From Acidaminobacter hydrogenoformans DSM 2784 (GTDB lineage: Bacteria > Bacillota > Clostridia > Peptostreptococcales > Acidaminobacteraceae): DNA of 64,000 bases. A program made the translations under genes and the position numbers. Location of the stretch: the NCBI RefSeq assembly GCF_900103005.1, contig NZ_FMWL01000005.1:1-64000 (forward strand). The letters are read 5' to 3'. The notes under the pieces were generated by a model. It was not told the origin of the DNA. It did not search any database and worked only from the letters and a program-made list of their open reading frames with translations. Of this stretch, positions 35,993 to 44,676 are shown one piece after another (position 1 is the first letter of the stretch; every line of letters starts with the position of its first letter).

Positions 35993-37453
35993 TTAGAACG
36001 GGCCGTAATTCGTCAGATGCGCAATGTAAACCAGGATGAAGGCTGCAATGTGGAGCACGATCTGGAGCTTCCAGACATACTTGAACCATGCTTTGAAATC
36101 GATCTTGACCATGGCGAGGCCTGCCATGAGGGCACCGCTGGTTGGCCAGAGCTGGTTGCTGATGCCGTCGCCAAACTGATAAAGGGTTACCATGACTTGC
36201 TGGTTGATCTTAAGGATTTGTGCCAGTGGGCCCAGGATTGGCATGAGCATCATGGCCTTGCCGCTGGCGGAGACGACGAAGAAGTTGAAGGCGACGACGG
36301 AGAGGAAGACCAGAAGCAGTGTGACAATGGCGCTTTGGCCCTGGAGTGAGCTTGCGAGGCCATGAACGGCGGTGTCGACGATTTTTGCCTGGTTCATGAG
36401 GAGGACAACGGAGCGGGCAAAGCCAATCGCGAGAGCCGCAGGAAGTATGGCGCCAGCGCCCTTGCCAAATTCAATGGCGGTTTGGCTTGGGTTGAGCCTC
36501 AGTATGAAAACGAGGACGATGGCAAACATGACCCAAACTGCAGACATTTCCGGGATGCCCCACTTGAGTTGAACTGGGCCATAGGCGTTGATAATGAAGG
36601 TTGCTGCAAGGCCGAAAAGCGCCAATTTTCTGCGGGTAGTGAACTCGAGGCTGGCACTCGCATCTTCTTGTGCATGTTTGACGGTTGCGAGCTGTTCTTT
36701 ATAGTCCTCTGCCATGACGCTCTTGTTAGGGTCTTTTTTTATTTTTTTGGCGTAGCTGACCAAATAAACAGCTGTTATGACAAAGAAGACGAGAAGGCTG
36801 ATAATGCGGAAGGTCATGCCGGAGTAGAGCGGGAGGCCTACCAGCATTTGGCTGATGCCTGTGGAATAGAAGTTAGCTACACCTGCGGTGAAGCCTGCCA
36901 TCATACCGGCACCATAAGTCGCGAAACCGGTGACTCTGTCAAAGCCGAGTCCAACAGCCACGGAAACGACGAGTGGAATGAACGGTATGCCACCTTCTCC
37001 AAGGCCAATAGTGCCCATGAGGGTGAAGACAAACGCGAGGATCAGCATGATGCCAATTTCTTTGCCGCCGGAAACGCGGATCAGGGCCTGGATCCCAGCG
37101 CCCATTGCGCCGGACTTGTTAAGTAAGTGGATGGAGCCTGAAGCGAGTAATAACATAACAATGATTCCTGCGGATTCTACAACGCCGTTATGAAGTGCCT
37201 TGAAATAGTCAAATACAGTGATGGGTTTGGCTTCAACGCCTGATGCGAATTGGGTTGGATCGACGATCATGGCGCCGGTGTTGGGGTCGGCGACTCTGGC
37301 ATACTCACCGGATGGTACAATCCATGAAAGTCCGACCACCAGGAGCATGACAATCAAGAAGATGATGTAGACGTGAGGGAGTTGAAAGCCTTTCTTCTTG
37401 CTTTTGGGTTCTTGGGACTGATCGAGTTTCAAATTCTTTGCGGTTTCTGACAT
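35993..37453 (-). CDS. YfcC-family permease (second copy)
   Basis: A 486-residue membrane protein homologous to the one at 4878-6299. It shares the N-terminal KKGFQLPHVYIIFLIVMLLVVGLSWIVPSGEYARV layout, the AGVANFYSTGISQML region and VSASGKAMMLMPILGPL, with about 12 hydrophobic segments. GGAGGAG lies 6 nt before the ATG. Unlike the first copy it stands alone, with its own sigma-54 promoter 70 nt upstream and no adjacent activator or hydrolase. It is likely to be switched on by one of the three activators in the window, most simply the one at 2643. Substrate unknown. Confidence 0.85.
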   Translation of the reverse strand: MSETAKNLKLDQSQEPKSKKKGFQLPHVYIIFLIVMLLVVGLSWIVPSGEYARVADPNTGAMIVDPTQFASGVEAKPITVFDYFKALHNGVVESAGIIVMLLLASGSIHLLNKSGAMGAGIQALIRVSGGKEIGIMLILAFVFTLMGTIGLGEGGIPFIPLVVSVAVGLGFDRVTGFATYGAGMMAGFTAGVANFYSTGISQMLVGLPLYSGMTFRIISLLVFFVITAVYLVSYAKKIKKDPNKSVMAEDYKEQLATVKHAQEDASASLEFTTRRKLALFGLAATFIINAYGPVQLKWGIPEMSAVWVMFAIVLVFILRLNPSQTAIEFGKGAGAILPAALAIGFARSVVLLMNQAKIVDTAVHGLASSLQGQSAIVTLLLVFLSVVAFNFFVVSASGKAMMLMPILGPLAQILKINQQVMVTLYQFGDGISNQLWPTSGALMAGLAMVKIDFKAWFKYVWKLQIVLHIAAFILVYIAHLTNYGPF

Positions 37454-37521
37454 GTGTTCTCCTCCTCAAAAGAGTTGTTTTCAGGGTGGCTTGTTGAAAT
37501 CACTGAATTGCTTAAATAATT

Positions 37522-37538
37522 AGCAAATTTCTCGCCAG
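37522..37538 (-). promoter_or_regulatory. Sigma-54 promoter for the second YfcC-type permease
   Basis: The minus strand reads CTGGCGAG-AAAT-TTGCT, matching YTGGCRNG-N4-TTGCW with correct spacing. The gap up to the radical SAM gene (37539-37868) also has a single GCCGATGGTC-family arm at 37764-37778 and nothing else recognised. Confidence 0.75.
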
Positions 37539-37868
37539 TTTGGAGGTTTTGTAATTAAAATTTTATTTTTATTTGAGGAGAGGTATGGAAGTGTTGAAAA
37601 AACACAATTTGAGTTTTTAGATTTATAGAATTTCTTTTGAAAGAGAGGTTCAATATGAGTTTACTATAGGTTGACGTAAAAAATGTCATGCTTCTTGTAA
37701 AATTTATTTGGCGTTTGTAAAAATATATGGGGGAGCTTTGGAGGGGAGAGGGTGGTGATTAATGAGACCATCGGCAAATGCTGTTCTGAGGCTTTGATTT
37801 TTGTATGGACGAGATTGGATATTAAAGGCGAGTTTTGGGGAATAAGTTTAATAAAGGAGTGGATCATT

Positions 37869-38711
37869 ATGTACGACAACCATGCGATCTACTTTCCGCC
37901 GGACGAATTGGCGTCCGTTTTGCTGCCGGTGACCACGGGCTGCTGGTACAACAAGTGCGCATACTGCTCTATGTATAAGGATGATGACTATAGCGAAATT
38001 TCGCTGTGGGATATTGAAAAAGAATTGCTCAATGGACCGCCTTATACGGAGAAGGTGTTTTTGACAGGTGCGGATCCGTTGTGGGTGGGCTTTGATAAGC
38101 TGAGGAAGATCTTGGCACTGATTCGTCAGTATTTGCCTTACTGCGCCTGTGTGGCCTCGTATGCTTCGGTGAGGAGTGTTTCGAAATATACGGTTGAGGA
38201 GCTCGCGCTGCTTCATAACGAAGGGCTCAGGCTGCTGTACATTGGCTTTGAGACGGGGCGGGACGAGGCGCTGAGAGTCATGAGAAAGGGGCATACTGCG
38301 GTGCAGGCTGTGGAACAGGCCCGGAAGCTAAACGCGGCCAGGCTGCCGTTCAACACCATTGTAATGTATGGGATTGCAGGGGAGGGTAATGGCGAGGCGA
38401 ATGCCGCTGCGACGGCTGATATGATCAATCAGTTTAAGACAAACAGAGTCATTACCATGAACCTGACGATTTTTTACGGAACGGAGCTGAGTAAGATGGT
38501 GGAACGGGGGGAGTTTGTGCCTCCGAACAGCAAGGAAAGACTGGTGGAAATCCGGACGCTGCTGGAGAAACTGGAGACGACGGAGCGGATGATCTTTGAT
38601 ACGACGCATCCCACGAATATCATCAAGATCAAGGGGACGCTGCCGGAGGACCGGGTGCGGTTGATTCGGGAGGTTGAGCGGTATATTTCGAAACGGATGG
38701 TTTTTGTGTGA
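37869..38711 (+). CDS. Radical SAM protein
   Basis: A 280-residue radical SAM enzyme. The cluster-binding cysteines are Cys25, Cys30 and Cys33 in GCWYNKCAYC (C-x4-C-x2-C, a spacing seen in a subgroup with N/K between the cysteines). Further elements are EKVFLTGADPLWVGFDKL, GLRLLYIGFETGRDEAL (SAM ribose/GGE-type region) and TAADMINQ. The length covers only the radical SAM barrel plus a short tail, so there is no auxiliary-cluster domain. AAAGGAG lies 9-15 nt before the ATG at 37869. No neighbour points to a substrate; function unknown. Confidence 0.82.
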   Translation: MYDNHAIYFPPDELASVLLPVTTGCWYNKCAYCSMYKDDDYSEISLWDIEKELLNGPPYTEKVFLTGADPLWVGFDKLRKILALIRQYLPYCACVASYASVRSVSKYTVEELALLHNEGLRLLYIGFETGRDEALRVMRKGHTAVQAVEQARKLNAARLPFNTIVMYGIAGEGNGEANAAATADMINQFKTNRVITMNLTIFYGTELSKMVERGEFVPPNSKERLVEIRTLLEKLETTERMIFDTTHPTNIIKIKGTLPEDRVRLIREVERYISKRMVFV

Positions 38712-38714
38712 TGT

Positions 38715-38738
38715 TTGGTGGGGGACTGGGCCCAACCA
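38715..38738. repeat. Dispersed repeat (GGGGAC family)
   Basis: ttggtgggggactgggcccaacc begins four bases after the radical SAM stop. Confidence 0.6.
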
Positions 38739-38748
38739 AAAAACGAGA

Positions 38749-38802
38749 AGCGGGGCGGGATTTGACTGCACTTTCGCAGTCAGACTCCCGCTCCGCTTTT
38801 TT
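38749..38802 (+). terminator. Rho-independent terminator
   Basis: agcggggcgggatttgactgc / gcagtcagactcccgctccgct with a ctttc loop and six T. Confidence 0.92.
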
Positions 38803-38851
38803 CAATGTTCAATTTGAATTTCACAGCCACTTATATCATCTTTTTCGCAGA

Positions 38852-39700
38852 TTAAACTTCTTTGCCTGCCTTACTTCCTTCAATGATGTCAGCGGCTTTT
38901 TCTGCCCAGATTGCCAGTAATAATGACAATCCTATGATGACAATGGCACTGGTGGTAAACGGCAGATAGTCAATGCTGGCCTGGCCGTCCTCGTGGAGTA
39001 CTTCGAGCTGAATCCCTTATTTTTTAATGCCGGTGATTCGGAAATACAGAAATCCAATATTGCCGTCTGCCTTGGTGGCTTCACCCTTGTCGACCCCGAG
39101 GCCCACATACAGGAATTCTTCTCCTGGTCCCTCGAAGCTGTAGCCATAGCCGTTTTCTGGGTTGACAAAATTTATGTTAACCATCTTATCCATGACGTCG
39201 TGCTGGCGGAGCTCAGTCACATAAAGGCCATTGATCACAAGGGTAGGGTTGCCGTAGGTGCTTGTGTCGGCATGGAAGAGTTCTTCGTCACGCTCGCCGT
39301 CATATTTCAGGGTGATGTTGGATTTGAGGGGCACGGTCTCGCCAGAGTCATGGACGAGCTCAAGGTCAAGCGCGACGCTTATGCTGCCGCCTCTTTCAAG
39401 GATGAATTCGCCGCTTTGTGGCACTGTTTCATAGTACGGTCTGTAATAAAATACTGGCTCAAGACGGATGGCTTTTGGCGGATCCTCACTCATTGCGCTC
39501 GAGAGCCAGTTTCCTTCATTGTAGCTCTCTTCCCGTACAAGGCCATAGGCCTCATAGGGATCCTGGAAGGTGCCGGAGCCGGCTGAGGAACCTGCACCGT
39601 CATCCCCGCAAGCGGTCAGGCCAAACAGCGACAAGCTTGTAGCCAACAGTAGAAAAAGAAGTTTCTTCATTTCAAATGCCTCCTTGGGTGGGTGATACAA
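38852..39700 (-). CDS. Putative lipoprotein with an in-frame stop before a membrane-anchor tail
   Basis: The open frame 39700-39017 encodes a 227-residue lipoprotein: signal MKKLLFLLLATSLSLFGLTAC (lipobox LTAC, Cys21), a Gly/Ser-rich linker and a beta-rich extracellular domain ending in FRITGIKK. At 39017-39019 is TAA, but the same frame stays open for another 54 codons to TAA 38852-38854. That segment looks protein-like: a charged stretch, then a hydrophobic helix of about 20 residues (YLPFTTSAIVIIGLSLLLA) and a basic/acidic end. So the gene either suffered a nonsense mutation or the tail is a relic of a longer ancestor. No stop-codon recoding signal was recognised. GGAGGC precedes the ATG. 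No family recognised. Confidence 0.6.
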
Positions 39701-39800
39701 TTTTCCTCTATTATAACTGAGAATTGAGCTGTGAATGGAGCCGGTGGAAGAATTGTCAATGACAAATTATTGTCACAGATTGTGACAACAAAAGAGGTGC

Positions 39801-39870
39801 GTTGGTTGGGGACAGGGACTCGTGGTGGGGGACTGGGCCGCACCACACGTGTTGGTTGGGGACAGGGACA
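39801..39870. repeat. Dispersed repeat (GGGGAC family), tandem copies
   Basis: Three units: gttggttggggacaggga, tggtgggggactgggccg and gttggttggggacaggga. The outer two are identical over 18 bp. The rest of the 39701-40040 gap contains no gene. Confidence 0.75.
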
Positions 39871-40040
39871 TCCTGAACGCATTTTAACGAACATCCAATT
39901 ATTGTATATGAAAAATATTTCACGTGGATTCGAAATCCTTTAAATATTTTGAAAAATATTGCGTTGAATCCAATAATCCTTTTATGATATTTTTATACTA
40001 CTTAAATCCACAGCTTCAAGCTTTTAAGGAGGTCAATTTA

Positions 40041-41345
40041 ATGATCCAAACAAGTCAAGGTATGGCAATGGACAGGCCCGACGTCAAAAAACTAGAGCGT
40101 TACCGATGGGTCGTATGGACCATCCTCGCACTCATGTACATATTCGTGACCTTTCACAGAATGGCAACCGGCGTTGTCAAGGCGGAGCTCCAGGAAGCCT
40201 TTGGCATAGGCGCGGCGCAGTTCGCAAATATTGGCTCCATGTATTTTTACGCTTATTTCATAATGCAAATCCCGTCGGGCATCCTGGCGGACAAAATTGG
40301 CCCGAGAAAGACCGTCACCTGGTTTTCGCTCATGGCCGCCGCAGGCTCAGTCATCTTTGGACTGGCACCAACGCTCGCGATCGCCTATCTGGGACGTTTT
40401 ATGGTAGGGATTGGCGTTTCCGTCGTTTTCATCTGCCTGATCAAAATTCAGTCCAGATGGTTCTACTCGAGAAACTTCGCGCTGATGATTGGCTTCGTGG
40501 GTCTTTCCGCAAATTCCGGCGCGCTCCTGGCGCAGACGCCTCTTGTCTACGCGACCAGCCTTCTGGGGTGGCGCATGACCTTCGTGGCCCTTGGCGTGAT
40601 GATGCTGTTTTTCGCCGGCCTGACAAAGGCCTTCGTCAAAGATGACCCTTCTGAGATGGGACTGCCGGGCATGGATGAACTCGAGGGCAGACCTACAGTC
40701 AAGTCAGACCTTAAAGTACTTCCCTCCCTTAAATCCGTCCTTTCGAATCCTCGCACCTGGGTGGTTTCCCTGGTCAACATAGGCATGTATGTAGGCTATA
40801 TTGTTTTACTGGGCCAGTTTGGCGTCCCGTACCTCATGACGAGCTATGGGCTGGAGCGCATCCCGGCGGCGAATATGATCATAGCGGCTGTGCTTGGTTC
40901 GGCTGTAGGGGCTATGACAATTGGCTACATCTCCGACAGGATCAAACGGCGCAAACCTGTGCTGGTGGCCCTAAGTGTTTTATCCCTGGCGGGCTGGCTG
41001 CTGTTTGTCTACGTAAAGATGCCTGTGTCGGTGCTGCCGGTGTTCCTGTTCCTCCATGGCTTTGCCATCACGAATTTCACCATGACCTGGACGATTGCCA
41101 ATGAAGTCAACGACCGAAGGCTTGCGGGCATTGCGACGGGTGTGGTCAACTGCATTGGCTTCGCCGGGGCAGCGGTTCTGCCTGTTGTGATGGGAAAAAT
41201 CCTGGATGCGTACAGTGCCGCGCCGCAGCTGGGATATGAAAAGGCGTTCCAGGTGCTCATCGCGGTCGTGGCTGTCAGCGCGCTGGTGTCGTTCTTCGCG
41301 ACGGAGACAAAGGCGGAAAATGTGTTTGTGAGCTCGTCGAACTAA
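40041..41345 (+). CDS. MFS transporter
   Basis: A 434-residue permease with 12 membrane segments. Motif A is LADKIGPRKTVTW (about 84-96), GRFMVGIGVSVVFICLIKI follows helix 4, and the second-half copy of motif A is YISDRIKRRKPVL. The loop after helix 6 contains DDPSEMGLPG, often seen in MFS carriers of the anion/oxalate or nitrate type. AAGGAGG (40026-40032) selects the ATG at 40041; the upstream open frame (from 39924) lies in AT-rich non-coding DNA. It stands alone with a repeat on each side. Substrate unknown. Confidence 0.82.
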   Translation: MIQTSQGMAMDRPDVKKLERYRWVVWTILALMYIFVTFHRMATGVVKAELQEAFGIGAAQFANIGSMYFYAYFIMQIPSGILADKIGPRKTVTWFSLMAAAGSVIFGLAPTLAIAYLGRFMVGIGVSVVFICLIKIQSRWFYSRNFALMIGFVGLSANSGALLAQTPLVYATSLLGWRMTFVALGVMMLFFAGLTKAFVKDDPSEMGLPGMDELEGRPTVKSDLKVLPSLKSVLSNPRTWVVSLVNIGMYVGYIVLLGQFGVPYLMTSYGLERIPAANMIIAAVLGSAVGAMTIGYISDRIKRRKPVLVALSVLSLAGWLLFVYVKMPVSVLPVFLFLHGFAITNFTMTWTIANEVNDRRLAGIATGVVNCIGFAGAAVLPVVMGKILDAYSAAPQLGYEKAFQVLIAVVAVSALVSFFATETKAENVFVSSSN

Positions 41346-41410
41346 GCTGGGACGCGCGCGCTGACGTGTGCAGCTCCTAATAAAAAAGCGAATAAGAGAT
41401 TTTTTTGAAG

Positions 41411-41451
41411 ATGACCATTGGCAAAAATCCCCCCGGATTGCCGATGGTCAT
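41411..41451. repeat. Dispersed palindromic repeat (GCCGATGGTC family), compact copy
   Basis: atgaccattggcaaaaatcc / ggattgccgatggtcat with a CCCC loop: the family reduced to a single long hairpin. It can also terminate the MFS gene. Confidence 0.8.
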
Positions 41452-41497
41452 TTATATTGCCCCATTTTATCATCTGCCCCCCGCGATACAGCTTCTC

Positions 41498-41544
41498 TTG
41501 ACGTCAGAATGGACACCGTGTTACAATAATATCGAAAAGCGATA
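41498..41544 (+). promoter_or_regulatory. Promoter and probable PadR operator
   Basis: TTGACG (41498-41503), an 18-bp spacer and TACAAT (41522-41527) form a sigma-70 promoter. Directly downstream lies the palindrome TATCG-AAAAG-CGATA (41530-41544), placed to block initiation and a good candidate site for the PadR protein encoded next. Confidence 0.7.
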
Positions 41545-41601
41545 ACGAAAACCGAAAAAGAATTAAAAGCTTTAATCTGAGCTTCCGAAAGTGAGGTCCA
41601 C

Positions 41602-41949
41602 ATGAGCGGATACGTCAATAAACGCCTGTTTCAAGGCTTCATCATCCTTCACATCCTGCACCACGCCAGCGAAACGCCTGTGTTTGGCAGCTGGCTTATT
41701 GAAGAGCTTTCCGAGCACGGCTACAAGCTCAGCCCGGGAACGCTGTATCCCATTTTGCATCATCTTGAAAAGGAGAAGCTCCTCGAGCAGTACGAGGAAA
41801 ATGTCAACGGGAAGATAAGAAAATATTATGTCACGACAGCCGAGGGGAAGGCGGAGCTCGCAGCTTCAAAAAAGTATCTCGCCGAACTGATAAAGGAAAT
41901 TGGCATCGAGAAATTTGACACCCAGGAGGTAAGCCGTCAAAATGTTTGA
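41602..41949 (+). CDS. PadR family transcriptional regulator
   Basis: A 115-residue winged-helix regulator with the PadR layout: FIILHILHHASETPVFGSWLIEELSEHGYKLSPGTLYPILHHLEKEKLLEQYEE (HTH and wing, about 8-65), KIRKYYVTTAEGKAEL, and a short C-terminal dimerisation helix. It overlaps the following ABC ATPase gene by 8 nt, so it heads an operon for the FetAB-like exporter, MFS and ChrA genes. A palindrome over its promoter suggests autorepression. GTGAGG lies upstream of the ATG. Confidence 0.9.
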   Translation: MSGYVNKRLFQGFIILHILHHASETPVFGSWLIEELSEHGYKLSPGTLYPILHHLEKEKLLEQYEENVNGKIRKYYVTTAEGKAELAASKKYLAELIKEIGIEKFDTQEVSRQNV

Positions 41950-42580
41950 AATCCAGAACCTAAAATATGAAGAGGTCCTCGATATCCCTCAGCTCAGCAT
42001 AGGCGAGGGTATCACAGTTATTGTAGGGGCCAGCGGCAGCGGCAAAACCACATTGCTGCGGCTGCTCAACAAATCCATATCGCCCACGGCGGGGAGCATT
42101 CAATATAAGGGAACAGAGCTGAGTCAGCTCTCCTCCGTCAAGCTGCGCCGGGAGGTGCTGATGCTGTCCCAGCAGCCCGCCATTTTTAAAGGGGATCTCA
42201 GGCACAACCTGGAGATTGGCTTCAAGTTCCAGCAGCGGCCGCTGCCCACCGAAGCGGAAATGCTCGACATGCTGGAGCGGGTGCATTTGAACAAAGCCCT
42301 GGACACCCCGGTGGACCGGCTGTCCGGCGGGGAGAAGCAGCGACTGGCCATAGGCCGGGTGTTCCTGCTGAAGCCGGAGGTGTATCTTCTGGACGAGCCG
42401 TCCTCGGCGCTGGACGACGCCACGGAGGAATCCGTCATCAGCCTGGTAGTTGAACAGGCCCGAAAGGGCGGCCAGTCCATTGTCATGGTGACCCACTCCA
42501 AGGCGGTAGCGGCGCAGTTCGCGGACGAGATCATTGAATTCGACGCCGGTCGGGCACAGGTCAGGGGGGCGACATCATGA
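41942..42580 (+). CDS. fetA: ABC transporter ATP-binding protein (FetA/YbbL type)
   Basis: A 212-residue ATPase. Walker A is GASGSGKTTLL (about 32-42), the Q-loop LSQQPAIF, the signature RLSGGEKQRLAIGRV (with LSGGE), Walker B VYLLDEPSSALD, and the H-loop MVTHSK. The FetA/FetB pair of E. coli exports iron and protects against oxidative stress. Here the ATPase overlaps the PadR gene upstream and the permease downstream (4 nt), showing translational coupling. Role in metal export is inferred from the UPF0014 partner. Confidence 0.88.
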   Translation: MFEIQNLKYEEVLDIPQLSIGEGITVIVGASGSGKTTLLRLLNKSISPTAGSIQYKGTELSQLSSVKLRREVLMLSQQPAIFKGDLRHNLEIGFKFQQRPLPTEAEMLDMLERVHLNKALDTPVDRLSGGEKQRLAIGRVFLLKPEVYLLDEPSSALDDATEESVISLVVEQARKGGQSIVMVTHSKAVAAQFADEIIEFDAGRAQVRGATS

Positions 42581-43353
42581 GCGGCGTGATTACTCTATCG
42601 GTCTGGCAGGTCATGCTGTCCTACGTCTTTGTGCTGGTCGTCCTGAGCATTGTCATCAAGCGCGGGATTCGCCGGGAGCGGGAAATTCTGCTGGCGTCCC
42701 TCAGAATGACGGTGCAGCTGATCCTGACAGGCTATGTCCTTACCTTTATCTTCAGTAAACCCAATCCCTTTATAACGCTGCTGATCATTACCCTCATGGT
42801 CTCCTACGCCATTTTTACGGTGTTTCAGAAATTTAGGGGCAAGCTGTCGGCGGGCCTGAAAAAAACCATTGCCGGGGCCATGGCAGCAGGGACCTTCAGC
42901 TGTATCTTTTATTTCATCCTGGTGGTAGTCCAGATTGATCCCTGGTACCAGCCCCAGTACTTCATCCCCCTGGCGGGCATGATGATAGGCAACTCCATGA
43001 CGGGCATCTCCCTGGGGGTCAAGTCCCTGATCGATGGCATGACGACCCAGCGGCAGCTGGTGGAGGACGCGCTGAATTTGGGGGCCACGCCCAAGGTGGC
43101 CACTCACGACATCATCAATTCCACCTTTGACGCGGCCATCATGCCATCCATCAATTCCATGCTGGGCATGGGCGTGATCTCGCTGCCGGGCATGATGACC
43201 GGCCAGATCCTGTCCGGCACGGCACCCACCACTGCGGTGACCTACCAGATTGCCATCATGATGGGCATCCTGGGGTCGGTGTCCCTGACGGTCATCCTCC
43301 TGCTGCAGTTTGGGTACAAGACGTTTTTTAATGATCAGGACCAACTGATTTAG
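42577..43353 (+). CDS. fetB: ABC transporter permease, FetB/UPF0014 family
   Basis: A 258-residue permease with about seven membrane segments and the family motifs IKRGIRREREILLASLRMTVQLILTGYVL and PLAGMMIGNSMTGISLG, plus RQLVEDALNLGATPKVA, the coupling-helix region before IMPSINSMLGMGVISLPGMMTGQIL. It pairs with the ATPase at 41942. The family is associated with iron export. A lone GCCGATGGTC arm (43361-43372) lies just after the stop, and the next gene follows within 45 nt. Confidence 0.9.
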   Translation: MSGVITLSVWQVMLSYVFVLVVLSIVIKRGIRREREILLASLRMTVQLILTGYVLTFIFSKPNPFITLLIITLMVSYAIFTVFQKFRGKLSAGLKKTIAGAMAAGTFSCIFYFILVVVQIDPWYQPQYFIPLAGMMIGNSMTGISLGVKSLIDGMTTQRQLVEDALNLGATPKVATHDIINSTFDAAIMPSINSMLGMGVISLPGMMTGQILSGTAPTTAVTYQIAIMMGILGSVSLTVILLLQFGYKTFFNDQDQLI

Positions 43354-43397
43354 GGATTTTTTGCCGATGGTCCCACGCCACCAAAGGAGGCGTTTCA

Positions 43398-44642
43398 ATG
43401 GACAAACTGAAGCGTACCAGCCCCGCCATGAAGGTCATCCTGCTTTTCGGGATCATCAGCCTGCTGGGGGACTTGGTTTATGAAGGCGCCCGCAGCGCCA
43501 ACAGTCAGTATTTCACGCTGATAGGCGTCAGCGCGGCGCAGATTGGCCTCGTCTTTGGACTTGGTGAATTTCTGGGCTATATGCTGCGGCTGTTTGCAGG
43601 GATTTTCTCGGACAAAACCGGACGCCACTGGGCATTCATGTTCGCAGGCTACGGCATGCTGCTTTCCGTGCCCCTGCTGGGCCTAACCCAAAACTGGAAT
43701 GCCATTGTCGTGCTCGTCCTGATGGAGCGCATAGGCAAGGCGCTGCGCAACCCCGCCAAGGACACCGTGCTTTCCGGCGTGGCTTCCGGGGCGGGCGCAA
43801 GGAAGAATGCTTCTGTTGGCATTGGTCTGGCCTTCGGCATCCAGGAGGCCCTCGACCAGCTGGGCGCTTTTGGCGGCCCCCTGATTTTCACCATGGTCTT
43901 CTTTCTGGTTGGGGACAGTCCCGCACCAAACGACTATCAATTGGGCTACCGGTTGCTGGCCATTCCTTTTGTGCTGCTGCTCCTTTTTTTGAGCTTTGCC
44001 CGCCGCGAGGTCGAGAGGGCGCAGCTTCTGCCGGAACCGAGTCAGACCCGGCAGCCGAATGGGCAGCCGCTTCAACCGGTATTTTGGGTCTATACGGCTT
44101 TTACGTTTTTTGCCACTATAGGCCTTGTGAATTTTAGCGTCGTTGGCTATCATCTCAAATCCCAAGGACTGTTTGCCGATGGTCACATCACCCTCCTCTA
44201 CGCCGCAGCCATGGCAGTTGACGCCTTGACGGCCTTGATTTCCGGGCGGGAATACGACCGGCTGAAGCGCAGAAGAGGTGCAAAGAGCGGCGGCCTGATG
44301 CTTTTGGGCGTTATTCCCATTGCCACATTGGCACTGCCGTGGCTGACGCTGAGTCATGTTCACTGGCAAATCATTCTCGGAATGCTGATCTTTGGTGGCA
44401 TTCTCGGTCTTCATGAAACCATTATGCGCTCAGCAATCGCAGACATGACACCTTATAATAAACGGGGCACCGGCTATGGCATCTTTAATGCGGGTTATGG
44501 TCTGGCTCTGCTGGGTGGTGCGGCACTCATGGGGTGGTTTTATGATCTTGGGAGGACAGACTGGATTGTGACGCTGGCCATCACTGCGGAGCTGGTGGCA
44601 ATGGTTGTTTTTTTCAAACTGAAGGCCATTGCCGGACGTTGA
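43398..44642 (+). CDS. MFS transporter carrying repeat-derived segments
   Basis: A 414-residue 12-helix permease. The N-terminus VILLFGIISLLGDLVYEGARSANSQYF and the loop motif FSDKTGRHWAF (about 72-82) place it in an MFS group often annotated as multidrug or arabinose-efflux-like. Two places match the dispersed repeats: 43907-43932 (ggttggggacagtcccgcacc, read as VGDSPAP, about residue 171) and 44173-44184 (TTGCCGATGGTC, read as FADG, about residue 260). Both fall in likely loops and keep the frame. AAAGGAGG is upstream. It lies in the PadR/FetAB operon. Substrate unknown. Confidence 0.82.
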   Translation: MDKLKRTSPAMKVILLFGIISLLGDLVYEGARSANSQYFTLIGVSAAQIGLVFGLGEFLGYMLRLFAGIFSDKTGRHWAFMFAGYGMLLSVPLLGLTQNWNAIVVLVLMERIGKALRNPAKDTVLSGVASGAGARKNASVGIGLAFGIQEALDQLGAFGGPLIFTMVFFLVGDSPAPNDYQLGYRLLAIPFVLLLLFLSFARREVERAQLLPEPSQTRQPNGQPLQPVFWVYTAFTFFATIGLVNFSVVGYHLKSQGLFADGHITLLYAAAMAVDALTALISGREYDRLKRRRGAKSGGLMLLGVIPIATLALPWLTLSHVHWQIILGMLIFGGILGLHETIMRSAIADMTPYNKRGTGYGIFNAGYGLALLGGAALMGWFYDLGRTDWIVTLAITAELVAMVVFFKLKAIAGR

Positions 44643-44676
44643 TTAAAGGGGTGCGGACCCTTAAACAGGAGGTCAT

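Noticed and set aside
36362-37126. 254-codon plus-strand open frame opposite the second YfcC gene
   Set aside because: Composition (Glu/His/Cys-rich, no fold motif) marks it as a shadow of the real membrane protein gene.
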